From Cacconaster sp045114175 (GTDB lineage Bacteria; Bacteroidota; Bacteroidia; Bacteroidales; UBA932): a stretch of 27,692 bases of DNA. The number at the start of each line of letters is the position of its first letter. Position 1 is the stretch's first letter. Made by a program: the position numbers and the translations under genes. Shown here piece by piece: positions 8,297 through 15,357 of the stretch. Under the pieces are notes generated by a model, which saw only the letters and a list, made by a program, of their open reading frames with translations, searched no databases and was not told the origin of the DNA. Location: assembly GCA_045114175.1 (NCBI GenBank), contig JBGUJZ010000020.1, positions 1 to 27,692 of the forward strand. Direction: 5' to 3'.

Positions 8297-8480
8297 GCGG
8301 GCCAAAACAGCGGTTGTAACAGCTTAAATCACGGTTTTTGACTATTAGTCGATTCTCGAAAAATGTGGCTTTCGCGGGATGAAAACCAGCCTTTTTCAGC
8401 CATCTCGGATGCCCGCGCCAACCGTATTCTATAAATAGCGAAAACGAGTGCGGGTTTTTGCCAGTCAATCCCGGCAAAAC

Positions 8481-8511
8481 TTGGACATTTCAAAAAAATA
8501 ATATAACTTCG
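8481..8511 (+). promoter_or_regulatory. promoter of acpP-fabF
   Basis: TTGG (8481-8484) is followed by TAACTTCG (8504-8511), one mismatch from TAnnTTTG, with 20 nt between the TTG and the -7 box. Transcription would start near 8517. A CCGCT-GAAA-AGCGG stem-loop (8521-8534) with a GNRA tetraloop would sit at the very 5' end of the roughly 60-nt leader. Confidence 0.6.
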
Positions 8512-8578
8512 CAACTTAAACCGCTGAAAAGCGGGTTGCAAAACTTGAACAAAATATAACTTAATAAATAGATTCACT

Positions 8579-8821
8579 ATGGAAGATATCACTGCAAAGG
8601 TTAAGGCCATCATCGTAGACAAACTTGGTGTGGACGAAAGCGAAGTCGTTGATTCTGCAAGCTTTACCAACGACCTCGGTGCAGATTCTCTGGATACCGT
8701 CGAACTCATCATGGAGTTTGAGAAGGTGTTTGACATCCAGATCCCTGAAGAAGTGGCAGAAAAAATCTCCACGGTCAAAGACGCAATCGACAATATCGAG
8801 AAAGCAGTCAACAATAAATAA
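8579..8821 (+). CDS. acpP: acyl carrier protein
   Basis: The 80-residue acidic protein carries growing acyl chains in type II fatty acid synthesis in the cytoplasm. The phosphopantetheine attachment site GADSLDTVEL is intact, with Ser37 as the modified residue. Length and the helix pattern (helix I at 3-15, helix II from residue 37, helix III near 57-62) match typical ACPs. The start ATG follows an A/T-rich leader without a Shine-Dalgarno motif, as is usual in Bacteroidota. The gene is 6 nt upstream of fabF, the common acpP-fabF pairing, and has its own promoter upstream. Confidence 0.97.
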   Translation: MEDITAKVKAIIVDKLGVDESEVVDSASFTNDLGADSLDTVELIMEFEKVFDIQIPEEVAEKISTVKDAIDNIEKAVNNK

Positions 8822-8827
8822 GTAGTC

Positions 8828-10069
8828 GTGAAAAGAGTTGTAGTCACCGGTCTCGGGACGATCAACCCTCTTGGCAACGACATCGCGTCTTATTTCAAGA
8901 ACCTTGATGAGGGAGTCAGCGGAGCCGGTCTGATTGACCGCTTCGATGTCTCCCTTTTTAAGACGAAGTTCGCCTGCCAGATAGAGGGGTACAACCCCGA
9001 GGAGTTCGGCTTCGATCGCAAGGAAGCCAGAAAGAACGACCATTATGCGCAGTTTGCCATCATTGCGGCTGATCAGGCTGTTAAGGATGCAAAGATCAAT
9101 ATTGAGGAAGAGGATCCCTATCGGGTCGGCGTGGTTGTCGGCTCCGGTATCGGCGGCGTGGAAACGATTACCTCGGAAATGCTGGAATATACCCCCGGCG
9201 CCATCCCCCGTTTCAGCCCCATCTTCATTCCTAAACTCATCACCAACATCGCCCCGGGCGTGATTGCCATCCGGCATGGCTTCCGCGGCCCCAACCACTC
9301 CGTTTCGTCGGCTTGCGCCACGGCAACGCATGCGATTGGTGTCGCTATGTCTTACATCCAGACCGGCAAGGCGGATATCATCGTGGCCGGCGGCTCCGAA
9401 GCCCCGATTACGATTCCCGGCGTAGGCGGATTCAACTCAGCCCAGGCTCTCTCGGCCCGCAACGACGAATACAAGACTGCGTCGCGTCCCTTCGATGCTA
9501 CGCGAGACGGTTTCGTGATGGGCGAAGGCGCCGGCGTCGTGGTGCTGGAAGAGTATGAGCACGCCAAGAAGCGCGGTGCCACCATCTATGCCGAACTCGC
9601 AGGCTTCGGTTTCACCGACGATGCCCACCACATCACCGCTCCGGATCCGGAAGGAAAGGGGGCAGCCAAGGCTATGGAACTGGCCCTCAAGGATGCGGGT
9701 GTGACCCCGGCGGAGGTGGATTACATCAATGCGCACGGCACCTCCACGCACCTGGGTGATATCGCCGAACTGGGCGCTATCAAACAGGTCTTTGGCGATG
9801 CCGCCTACAAGACGGTAATCAGCTCCACCAAATCGATGACCGGCCATCTGCTCGGTGCTGCCGGTGCTGTCGAAACCCTCGCCTGCATCCACGCGATGCG
9901 GGACGGAATCATTCCTCCTACCATCAATTTCAAGGAGGAAGATCCCGAAATCGATTACAAGCTGAATCTGTCGCTCTCGGGCCCTCAGCACCGCACGGTG
10001 CGGGTCGCCTTGAACAACAACTTCGGCTTTGGCGGCCAGAACGCCTGCCTCGTACTGAAAGCAATTTAA
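8828..10069 (+). CDS. fabF: beta-ketoacyl-ACP synthase II
   Basis: The 413-residue thiolase-fold enzyme condenses malonyl-ACP with acyl-ACP in fatty acid elongation. The catalytic triad is visible: Cys163 in VSSACATATHAIG, His303 in NAHGTSTHLGD and His340 in KSMTGHLLGAAG, with the supporting Lys335. The C-terminal FGFGGQNACLVL is also typical. Length matches FabF, and the presence of two His rather than His-Asn separates it from KAS III. The start is a GTG at 8828, 6 nt after the acpP stop; it is chosen because KRVVVTGLGTINPLG is the conserved N-terminus. The next gene begins 8 nt after its stop, so all three may share a transcript. Confidence 0.96.
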   Translation: MKRVVVTGLGTINPLGNDIASYFKNLDEGVSGAGLIDRFDVSLFKTKFACQIEGYNPEEFGFDRKEARKNDHYAQFAIIAADQAVKDAKINIEEEDPYRVGVVVGSGIGGVETITSEMLEYTPGAIPRFSPIFIPKLITNIAPGVIAIRHGFRGPNHSVSSACATATHAIGVAMSYIQTGKADIIVAGGSEAPITIPGVGGFNSAQALSARNDEYKTASRPFDATRDGFVMGEGAGVVVLEEYEHAKKRGATIYAELAGFGFTDDAHHITAPDPEGKGAAKAMELALKDAGVTPAEVDYINAHGTSTHLGDIAELGAIKQVFGDAAYKTVISSTKSMTGHLLGAAGAVETLACIHAMRDGIIPPTINFKEEDPEIDYKLNLSLSGPQHRTVRVALNNNFGFGGQNACLVLKAI

Positions 10070-10077
10070 CAGATACC

Positions 10078-11790
10078 ATGAAACAATTCATTGTTTCGGC
10101 CGCCCTGCTACTGAGCGTGACTGCAGGGTATGCCTGCACCAACCTTATCGTGACCAAAGGTGCAACCACCGACGGCTCCGTCCTCGTCTCCGACGTGGCA
10201 GATTCCCACAACCGCTACGGCGTGCTCGACTTCAAACTCGGCGGTCCCCACAAGCCGGGCGAGATGCGTGCCGTTTACCAGTGGGGCAGCGATTCCCGCG
10301 GCCCGTTCCGCTATTGCGGCTCCATTCCGGAGGCTCCTTATACTTATAATGTAATGAGCAACATGAACGAGTACCAGGTAACCATCGGCGAAACCACCTA
10401 CAACGGCCGCTACAAGGAGTTGCAGGACACCACCGCCATCCTGGACTACGGTTCCATCATGAATATCTGCCTGCAGCGCAGCAAGACGGCCCGCGAGGCC
10501 ATCCTGAACTTTGCGGCGCTGACGGATGCCTACGGCTACGACTCCACCGGCGAATCGCTCTCCGTGGCAGACCCTGAAGAGGCGTGGATTCTGGAGGTGA
10601 TGCCCCGTAAGCCCAAATATGACGAGAACGGGGTCAACACCAACCGCGGTATCGTCTATGTGGCCATCCGCATTCCGGACGGCTGCATTTGCGCGCATGC
10701 CAACTGCGCCCGTATCACCACCTTCCCGCTGAACGATCCGGAGAACTGCCTCTATTCCAAGGATGTGATCTCGCAGGCCCGCGAACTGGGCTGGTACGAG
10801 GGTCCGGATGAGGAATTCAGCTTCACGGATGTCTATTGCCCCATAACCAGCTACTCGCTGCTGCGTTCCTGCGAACTCCGCGTCTGGAGTTTCTTCAACC
10901 GCTACGGCGATCTGGATATGAGCCAGTACCTCGATTATGTGACCGGCGAGGATCCCACGCACCGCATGCCGCTCTATGTCAAGGCAAAGGAGAAGATCTC
11001 CGTGCAGATGCTGGCCGAGATGATGCGCGACCACTACGAGGGCACCCCGTTCGATATGCGCAAGGGCGTTGCGGCAGGCCCGCAGGAGACCCCGTACCGC
11101 TTCCGTGACAACGACTGGACCGTGGATGGCGTGAAGTACCGCAACGAGCGCGCAATAGCCATGCAGCAGGCCGGCTTCTGGTTCATCAGCCAGTGCCGCG
11201 GCTGGCTGCCGCGCGAAGTGGGTGGCGTCATCTGGTTCGCCGTGGACGATCCGGGCACCGCACCCCTCACCCCGGTTTACGCCAGCGCCCGTGCCATTTC
11301 TAACCACTATGCTTTTGGCAATGGTTCGCACGTGGAGTATTCCCCCACCTCGATGTGGTGGATGTGCAACCGGATCGCGCAGTTCGCCTACCTGAACTAC
11401 CGCAACGTGGGCAACGAGGTGCATGAGGTGATCCGCGCCCACGAGGCCGAGATGGTAGAGAAGGTGGCTGCTGCCGACCGGGAGGCGCTCGCCATGCTCA
11501 AGAAATCCGGCAAGAAAGCTGTCAAGTTTATGACCAAATTCTCGGTTGAGCAGCAGGATGCCCTCTTCGAGAAATGGGACAAACTGGACAAGTACCTGCT
11601 CGTCAAATACGTGGACGGTAACATCAAGAAGCAGAACCCGGACGGTTCCTTCGTCGTGTTCCCCCACGCTTACCAGGGCAAGGACCACTTCGTTCCCCAG
11701 TCGCCCGACGTTCCGGGCCTGAGCGAAGCCTACAAACGGGCGGTGGTCTCCGAGACGGGAGATTTCCTGAAAGACAAAAAGATGAAATAG
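10078..11790 (+). CDS. secreted C69-family dipeptidase
   Basis: The 570-residue protein is a peptidase family C69 (PepD-like) Ntn-hydrolase. A signal peptide (MKQFIVSAALLLSVTAGYA) precedes CTNLIVTKGATTDGSVL; cleavage after Ala19 would expose Cys20 as the N-terminal nucleophile, which is how this family is activated. Further family segments are the YNVMSNMNEYQVTIGETT block (about residues 91-108) and EAWILEVMPRKP. It should cleave dipeptides in the periplasm or outside the cell. The length is in the usual range for Bacteroidota secreted C69 proteins. It starts 8 nt after fabF, an unexpected partner, and is followed by a strong terminator. The Cys20 could also be misread as a lipobox, but the preceding GYA does not fit one well. 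Confidence 0.9.
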   Translation: MKQFIVSAALLLSVTAGYACTNLIVTKGATTDGSVLVSDVADSHNRYGVLDFKLGGPHKPGEMRAVYQWGSDSRGPFRYCGSIPEAPYTYNVMSNMNEYQVTIGETTYNGRYKELQDTTAILDYGSIMNICLQRSKTAREAILNFAALTDAYGYDSTGESLSVADPEEAWILEVMPRKPKYDENGVNTNRGIVYVAIRIPDGCICAHANCARITTFPLNDPENCLYSKDVISQARELGWYEGPDEEFSFTDVYCPITSYSLLRSCELRVWSFFNRYGDLDMSQYLDYVTGEDPTHRMPLYVKAKEKISVQMLAEMMRDHYEGTPFDMRKGVAAGPQETPYRFRDNDWTVDGVKYRNERAIAMQQAGFWFISQCRGWLPREVGGVIWFAVDDPGTAPLTPVYASARAISNHYAFGNGSHVEYSPTSMWWMCNRIAQFAYLNYRNVGNEVHEVIRAHEAEMVEKVAAADREALAMLKKSGKKAVKFMTKFSVEQQDALFEKWDKLDKYLLVKYVDGNIKKQNPDGSFVVFPHAYQGKDHFVPQSPDVPGLSEAYKRAVVSETGDFLKDKKMK

Positions 11791-11791
11791 A

Positions 11792-11821
11792 AAGAGCGGC
11801 CCGCGGGTCGCTCTTCTTTTT
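11792..11821 (+). terminator. intrinsic terminator after the C69 dipeptidase gene
   Basis: A 10-bp stem with one G-T pair (11792-11801 with 11806-11815) closes a CGCG loop and is followed by TCTTTTT. It starts 2 nt past the stop codon. Its T tract overlaps the stop codon of the convergent DUF4270 gene at 11820-11822, so the two convergent genes are packed tail to tail. Confidence 0.8.
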
Positions 11822-13334
11822 ACTTCAGCACCGTGTAGGTGAGGTGGAGAACTGGATGGCGGGCGGCGGCGGTGCCGTTGATCTCGCACGTCCAGTAATT
11901 CTGGGAATCTACATAATAATAGGTGCTTCCGCTGGATGAACTGGAGCCGTAGCCGTACGGGTAACCATAGCCATAGCCGTATCCGTAGCCGTACGGGTCG
12001 TATCCACCGTATCCGTAGCCATACCCGCCATAGCCGTAGCCGTACATGGAAGCATAGTAGTTGTAGTAGTCGTAGTAATCACTGGTGCTGGAGGAACTGG
12101 TGGTGTACTCAATGGTCGGGATGATCCAGATATCGTAGTTCTCATCCACTTCTTCTTTCTTCTCGCGAATCAGCGACTGCAGGTACATGGCCACGTCGGA
12201 ACGGAAATAGAAGAGCGAGCGGTTTGCCTCTCCGTGGTCATAGGCGGTGGTATAACGCTCGGAAATCGGGGAATAGACCGTGTAGGTGGCACCGCGGAGC
12301 CGGCGACAGGGATAGAGGTTGGCCGGCCAGGTTTTGTACTGGTCCACGGAGCCGGAGTATTCGAATGGGAATTCCATCGTGGCGCGGCAAACCATCAGCG
12401 CATCGGGATCGATATCGTTAGCTGTCATCCAATCGTCAATTCGCTGGCGCAGGACTTTGGCATCGATATGCGGCTTCAGGCCCGTCAGGCCTTCGTAACG
12501 GATCATGGCTGAAGCATCGTCCGTTTCCGGGAAGATATGCTCTTTCTCGATGCTCATCACGGCATTGTAGGTGCCCAGGTTGAAGTAGACGGTGGTGTCG
12601 CGACGGCGTCCGGCATCGTTGATGGAGCTGAAGGTGAAGACCACCTGTGAGGAACTTGCGTCAAAGGTGTTGAGGCGGCCGCCTTCGGTTCCCTCTTCCA
12701 CCGGATCCGTGTGGAGGTAGATGCCGTAGAACTTGGAGGTAAAGAGTTCGGTGCTGTCCAGCGTCTCGCGGTCCATGTCAAAGAGCGGCAGCGCAAACTC
12801 CTTCGTGAAGTGCAGCACCAAGGTGTCACCGCCGGTATAAATCATCGAACCCCGGACAGCCAGCTCGCTCTTGCAGTCGGCCAGCGAAACGGAGTTGCTA
12901 TAGACATAGGTAGAATCGAGTTCTACCTTGAGCTGGTGGACGTAGATGTTCTGCGGAATGGAAGCCTGGTCTTTGTCGAGCACCTGATTGCTCTTGGCCG
13001 TCAGGCTGATATACATATCCTTGAAAATCGGATCGGTGCCCCAGACGATCGAGTCGTTGGCCGGGGAGATGGTGAGGGCGGTGCCCACGTTGACCGTGCC
13101 GTAGGTCGCCGTAGTGAGCGATCCGACCGCTACCGTGCTGCTGACGGTGGTCTGCAGGCTGTCTGCGTACTTTTGTCCGACAGGCAGGTCGATATCTACC
13201 GTGTGGATGGAAATATCCTGGTTTGCTGGAATATAGGAAGCCCCCAGCGTCGGATCTACCAGAACGCAGGAGGCGACTGAAAATGCGAGTGCGACCAGTG
13301 CCGCTGCAGAGAAGATTCTACTTGCTCTTGCCAT
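11820..13334 (-). CDS. DUF4270-type lipoprotein with Gly/Tyr-rich segment
   Basis: The ATG at 13334 (504 residues) is chosen because it begins the lipoprotein signal MARASRIFSAAALVALAFSVASC (Cys23); the open frame upstream to 13517 is only read-through of the preceding gene's region. The body resembles DUF4270 proteins: PVGQKYADSLQTT, a long series of beta-strand segments, a 'PANDSIVWGTDPIFKDMYI' block, and the terminal LHLTYTVLK. Residues 431-463 are almost entirely Gly and Tyr, flanked by Ser- and Tyr-rich runs. It overlaps the 3' end of the starch-synthase-like gene by 17 bases, so translation is probably coupled; the same pairing is common in Bacteroides. Function is unknown; it should be an envelope lipoprotein. 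Confidence 0.78.
   Translation of the reverse strand: MARASRIFSAAALVALAFSVASCVLVDPTLGASYIPANQDISIHTVDIDLPVGQKYADSLQTTVSSTVAVGSLTTATYGTVNVGTALTISPANDSIVWGTDPIFKDMYISLTAKSNQVLDKDQASIPQNIYVHQLKVELDSTYVYSNSVSLADCKSELAVRGSMIYTGGDTLVLHFTKEFALPLFDMDRETLDSTELFTSKFYGIYLHTDPVEEGTEGGRLNTFDASSSQVVFTFSSINDAGRRRDTTVYFNLGTYNAVMSIEKEHIFPETDDASAMIRYEGLTGLKPHIDAKVLRQRIDDWMTANDIDPDALMVCRATMEFPFEYSGSVDQYKTWPANLYPCRRLRGATYTVYSPISERYTTAYDHGEANRSLFYFRSDVAMYLQSLIREKKEEVDENYDIWIIPTIEYTTSSSSTSDYYDYYNYYASMYGYGYGGYGYGYGGYDPYGYGYGYGYGYPYGYGSSSSSGSTYYYVDSQNYWTCEINGTAAARHPVLHLTYTVLK
11946..12047 (-). repeat. low-complexity Gly-Tyr coding repeat
   Basis: About 100 bases made of near-repeats of TAC/TAT and GGC/GGT/GGA codons encode YG, YGG and YPYGYG units in the DUF4270 lipoprotein. 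Variation in third codon positions means the repeat is conserved more at protein than at DNA level, though the DNA is still repetitive enough to permit slippage. Confidence 0.85.
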
Positions 13335-14157
13335 TTGCAGATAAGATATCGTCGTAAAACTTGTTGTAGGCCTGGATGTAGCGGGTGTCTTCCGTGCTGA
13401 TGGGGCAGTAGGGCAGAACGGGGAGTTTCCGTGCCGCCACGGCTGCAGCCAGTTCCGGGTGCAATTCGGGCACGCCCGCGATGATACCGTCGGCATACTG
13501 GATGGCCAGTTTTGCAAGATTCATGCCGTCCGGCTGCTTGAAGGCGGCCAGGTCGGTCTTCTTGATGCCGGGCATGAGGATTTTGTCGGCCAGGTCGGCG
13601 GAGACTTTTTCATCCAGGAATTCGTTGTAGAGCGAGAGCACCACCTTTGCTTCTTCGAAGATAGGGTCGTCTTTGTAGGCCTTCTTGAGGTAGAGCGGCA
13701 GAATGTGCGAGATCCAACCCTGACAGTGGATGATATCGGGTTTCCAACGCAGTTTCTTGACCGTTTCCATCGCTCCGCGAGCGAAGAAGATGGCGCGTTC
13801 GCCATTGTCTTCAAAGAATTTGCCCGATGCGTCCTGATAGACAGCCTTGCGCTGGAAGTAATCTTCGTTGTCGATGAAATAGACCTGCATGCGCGCTGCG
13901 GAAATGGAAGCTACCTTAATGATCAGCGAGTAGTCCAGATTGCCGATCACGAGGTTCATGCCGGAAAGGCGGATGACTTCGTGCAGCTGGTTGCGGCGCT
14001 CGTTGATGCAGCCATAGCGCGGCATGAAGGAGCGGATCTCTTTCCCGCTCTCCTGCACGCCCTGGGGCAGGAAACGTCCGACATTGGCGATATCCGATTC
14101 GGGCAGATACGGGTAGATTTCAGAGTTCACGAAGAGCACGCGCTGTATTCCTTCCAT
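13318..14157 (-). CDS. starch-synthase-like protein, GT5 N-terminal domain only
   Basis: The ATG at 14157 gives 279 residues starting MEGIQRVLFVNSEIYPYLPE, the usual first strand of GT5 glycogen/starch synthases; the upstream open extension would cross the divergent promoter region and is rejected. Further GT5 N-domain parts are the MPRYGCI segment, RMQVYFIDNEDYF and PDIIHCQGWISHILPLYL (the D.vH.h.W.....P.yl signature). The second Rossmann domain that binds ADP-glucose is absent, and the substrate-binding KxGGL motif near the N-terminus is replaced by SDIANVGRF. Bacteroides carry proteins of the same short length annotated as glycogen/starch synthase, so this is a family trait and not a truncation. 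Catalytic activity alone seems unlikely. The 3' end overlaps the DUF4270 gene. Confidence 0.8.
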   Translation of the reverse strand: MEGIQRVLFVNSEIYPYLPESDIANVGRFLPQGVQESGKEIRSFMPRYGCINERRNQLHEVIRLSGMNLVIGNLDYSLIIKVASISAARMQVYFIDNEDYFQRKAVYQDASGKFFEDNGERAIFFARGAMETVKKLRWKPDIIHCQGWISHILPLYLKKAYKDDPIFEEAKVVLSLYNEFLDEKVSADLADKILMPGIKKTDLAAFKQPDGMNLAKLAIQYADGIIAGVPELHPELAAAVAARKLPVLPYCPISTEDTRYIQAYNKFYDDILSANGKSK

Positions 14158-14185
14158 AACGGGTCGTTTTAAGGCAAATTCAGCA

Positions 14186-14193
14186 CAAAGATA
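14186..14193 (-). promoter_or_regulatory. candidate -7 box for the starch-synthase-like gene
   Basis: The minus strand reads TATCTTTG, an exact TAnnTTTG match, 28 nt before the start at 14157. No clear TTTG lies at the -33 distance. It is back to back with the ftsX box at 14208. Confidence 0.5.
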
Positions 14194-14207
14194 AGAAATA
14201 ATTTGAT

Positions 14208-14215
14208 TACCTTTG
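14208..14215 (+). promoter_or_regulatory. candidate -7 box for ftsX
   Basis: TACCTTTG is an exact TAnnTTTG match, 16 nt before the ftsX start codon, implying a leader of roughly ten bases. No good -33 TTTG is seen. The box is 14 nt from the divergent -7 box, so the two promoters overlap and RNA polymerase may be unable to occupy both at once. Confidence 0.5.
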
Positions 14216-14231
14216 CCCGAAATCCACCCGA

Positions 14232-15110
14232 ATGGCACGCAAAGAGAGAAATATGGTCCGCAGGCGGCTGATCCGCTCCTATGTAACATCGGTTATCAGC
14301 ATTTCGCTGGTGCTGACGTTGATGGGTGCCGCCGCTATTTTTTGGGCCAGCGCAGGCGGGGTATCCCGCTATTTCAAAGAGAATGTGACGGTGTCGCTGA
14401 TTCTCCCTATGGAGGCCGATGACGTGGCGGCGCAAGCCCTTGTGACTGAGCTTTCTGCGCGTGAAGATATCAAGAGCGCGGAGTATATCTCCCGCGAACG
14501 GGGTACCGAGGAACTGAAGGCGATGCTCGGTGCGGATTTCCTGGAGGTTTTTGAGACCAATCCGGTGCCGGCATCCATCGACCTGCACCTCTCCGGCGAG
14601 GCAGTATCTCGCGATTCGCTCGCTGCCCTGCGCGCCGCCTTCGAGGCGGATCCCCGCATCCGCGAGGTGGTCTATCAGGAGAGCCTGATCGAAGCGCTCA
14701 ATGCCAACCTGGGCCGCATCACGCTGGTCCTCACGGCGGTGATTGCGCTGCTGCTGGTCATCTCCTTTGCGCTGATCAACAACACGGTGCGGCTCAACAT
14801 CTACGCCCGCCGCTTCACTATCCATACCATGCACCTGGTGGGGGCGCGCAACGCCTTCATCAGCCGGCCCTTCATCCGGCAGGCACTGGTGCAGGGGGCG
14901 GTCTCCGGCGCTGTCGCAGCCCTCATTCTGGGGATTATCCTGGTCTATGTCAAGCGCTCCAGTGCACTGCTCTATTCGCTCTTCGACAGCACCGTGGTCT
15001 GGCTTACGCTCTTTGGCCTGGTGCTTGCAGGCATGCTGATCTGTGCGGCCTCCGCAGCCTTCGTGGTGAACCGCTTGGCCTACACTTCCAAAGACGACCT
15101 TTATTATTAG
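14232..15110 (+). CDS. ftsX: cell division protein FtsX
   Basis: The 292-residue inner-membrane protein has the FtsX layout: a basic cytoplasmic N-terminus, a first membrane segment (about 17-40), a periplasmic domain (about 45-165) and three further membrane segments (about 170-192, 215-240, 258-282). The ALVTELSAREDIKSAEYISR and NPVPASIDLHL segments match the periplasmic FtsX domain, and FALINNTVRLNIYARRFTIHTMHLVGA matches the conserved cytoplasmic loop in two parts. With the FtsE ATPase it controls peptidoglycan hydrolases during division. No ftsE is adjacent here, as is usual in Bacteroidota. It heads the ftsX - DUF3098 - uppP - lpxH cluster, with 7 nt to the next gene. Confidence 0.94.
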   Translation: MARKERNMVRRRLIRSYVTSVISISLVLTLMGAAAIFWASAGGVSRYFKENVTVSLILPMEADDVAAQALVTELSAREDIKSAEYISRERGTEELKAMLGADFLEVFETNPVPASIDLHLSGEAVSRDSLAALRAAFEADPRIREVVYQESLIEALNANLGRITLVLTAVIALLLVISFALINNTVRLNIYARRFTIHTMHLVGARNAFISRPFIRQALVQGAVSGAVAALILGIILVYVKRSSALLYSLFDSTVVWLTLFGLVLAGMLICAASAAFVVNRLAYTSKDDLYY

Positions 15111-15117
15111 AATCATA

Positions 15118-15357
15118 ATGAGCAAATTCTCCCTTCCTCCCAAAAGTGTCCGGCTGATTCTGGTCGGCCTGATCGTGATGGTGTCGGGTTATATCCTGAT
15201 GATGGGCGGCGGTTCGTCCGACCCTGACGTCTTCAATGAATCGATGTTCGATTTTCGCCGGCTGGTGGCCTCGCCGCTGTTGGTCCTGATGGGAATCGTG
15301 ATTATCATCGTCTCCATTATGAAGCCGCGCGGCGGTGACGGGGAGGAGGGCAAATGA
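15118..15357 (+). CDS. DUF3098 small membrane protein
   Basis: The 79-residue protein has two predicted membrane helices (about 12-30 and 52-67) joined by a short loop. The stretch GYILMMGGGSSDPDVFNESM followed by FDFRRLVASPLLVLMGIV is the conserved core of DUF3098, a family nearly always found between ftsX and uppP in Bacteroidota. Its 3' end overlaps the uppP start by four bases (ATGA), so translation is probably coupled. The function is not known; position suggests a role with the division or lipid-carrier machinery of the inner membrane. Confidence 0.9.
   Translation: MSKFSLPPKSVRLILVGLIVMVSGYILMMGGGSSDPDVFNESMFDFRRLVASPLLVLMGIVIIIVSIMKPRGGDGEEGK

Larger units (their letters stand above)
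8273..8578. other. divergent intergenic region between fimbrial operon and acpP
   Basis: This 306-base stretch has no convincing gene. It holds the fimbrial -7 box near its left end, the acpP promoter at 8481-8511, an 11-base odd palindrome GACTATTAGTC (8340-8350) that could be an operator, and a 9-base inverted repeat pair GTTTTGCCG (8280-8288) and CGGCAAAAC (8472-8480). The middle (about 8351-8470) shows no further recognisable element. Confidence 0.6.

Noticed and set aside
8273..8305. Upstream extension of the tip-like gene to 8305
   Set aside because: The extension would put eleven non-signal residues ahead of a good lipoprotein signal and would contain the -7 box.
10108..11889. Long open frame on the minus strand opposite the C69 dipeptidase gene (593 codons)
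   Set aside because: Its product is His/Arg/Val-rich without domain features, whereas the plus strand encodes an intact secreted C69 enzyme. GC-rich codon bias on one strand keeps the antisense frame open.
11946..12047. Repeated short DNA units suggesting a CRISPR or minisatellite
   Set aside because: There is no repeat-spacer layout; the units are in frame and encode Gly-Tyr in a lipoprotein.
13335..13517. Upstream extension of the DUF4270 gene to 13517
   Set aside because: It lies entirely within the starch-synthase-like gene in another frame, and the lipoprotein signal starts at 13334.
14169..15143. 324-codon minus-strand frame opposite ftsX
   Set aside because: Antisense image of ftsX; the product is His/Gln/Asp-rich and has no start context or family resemblance.
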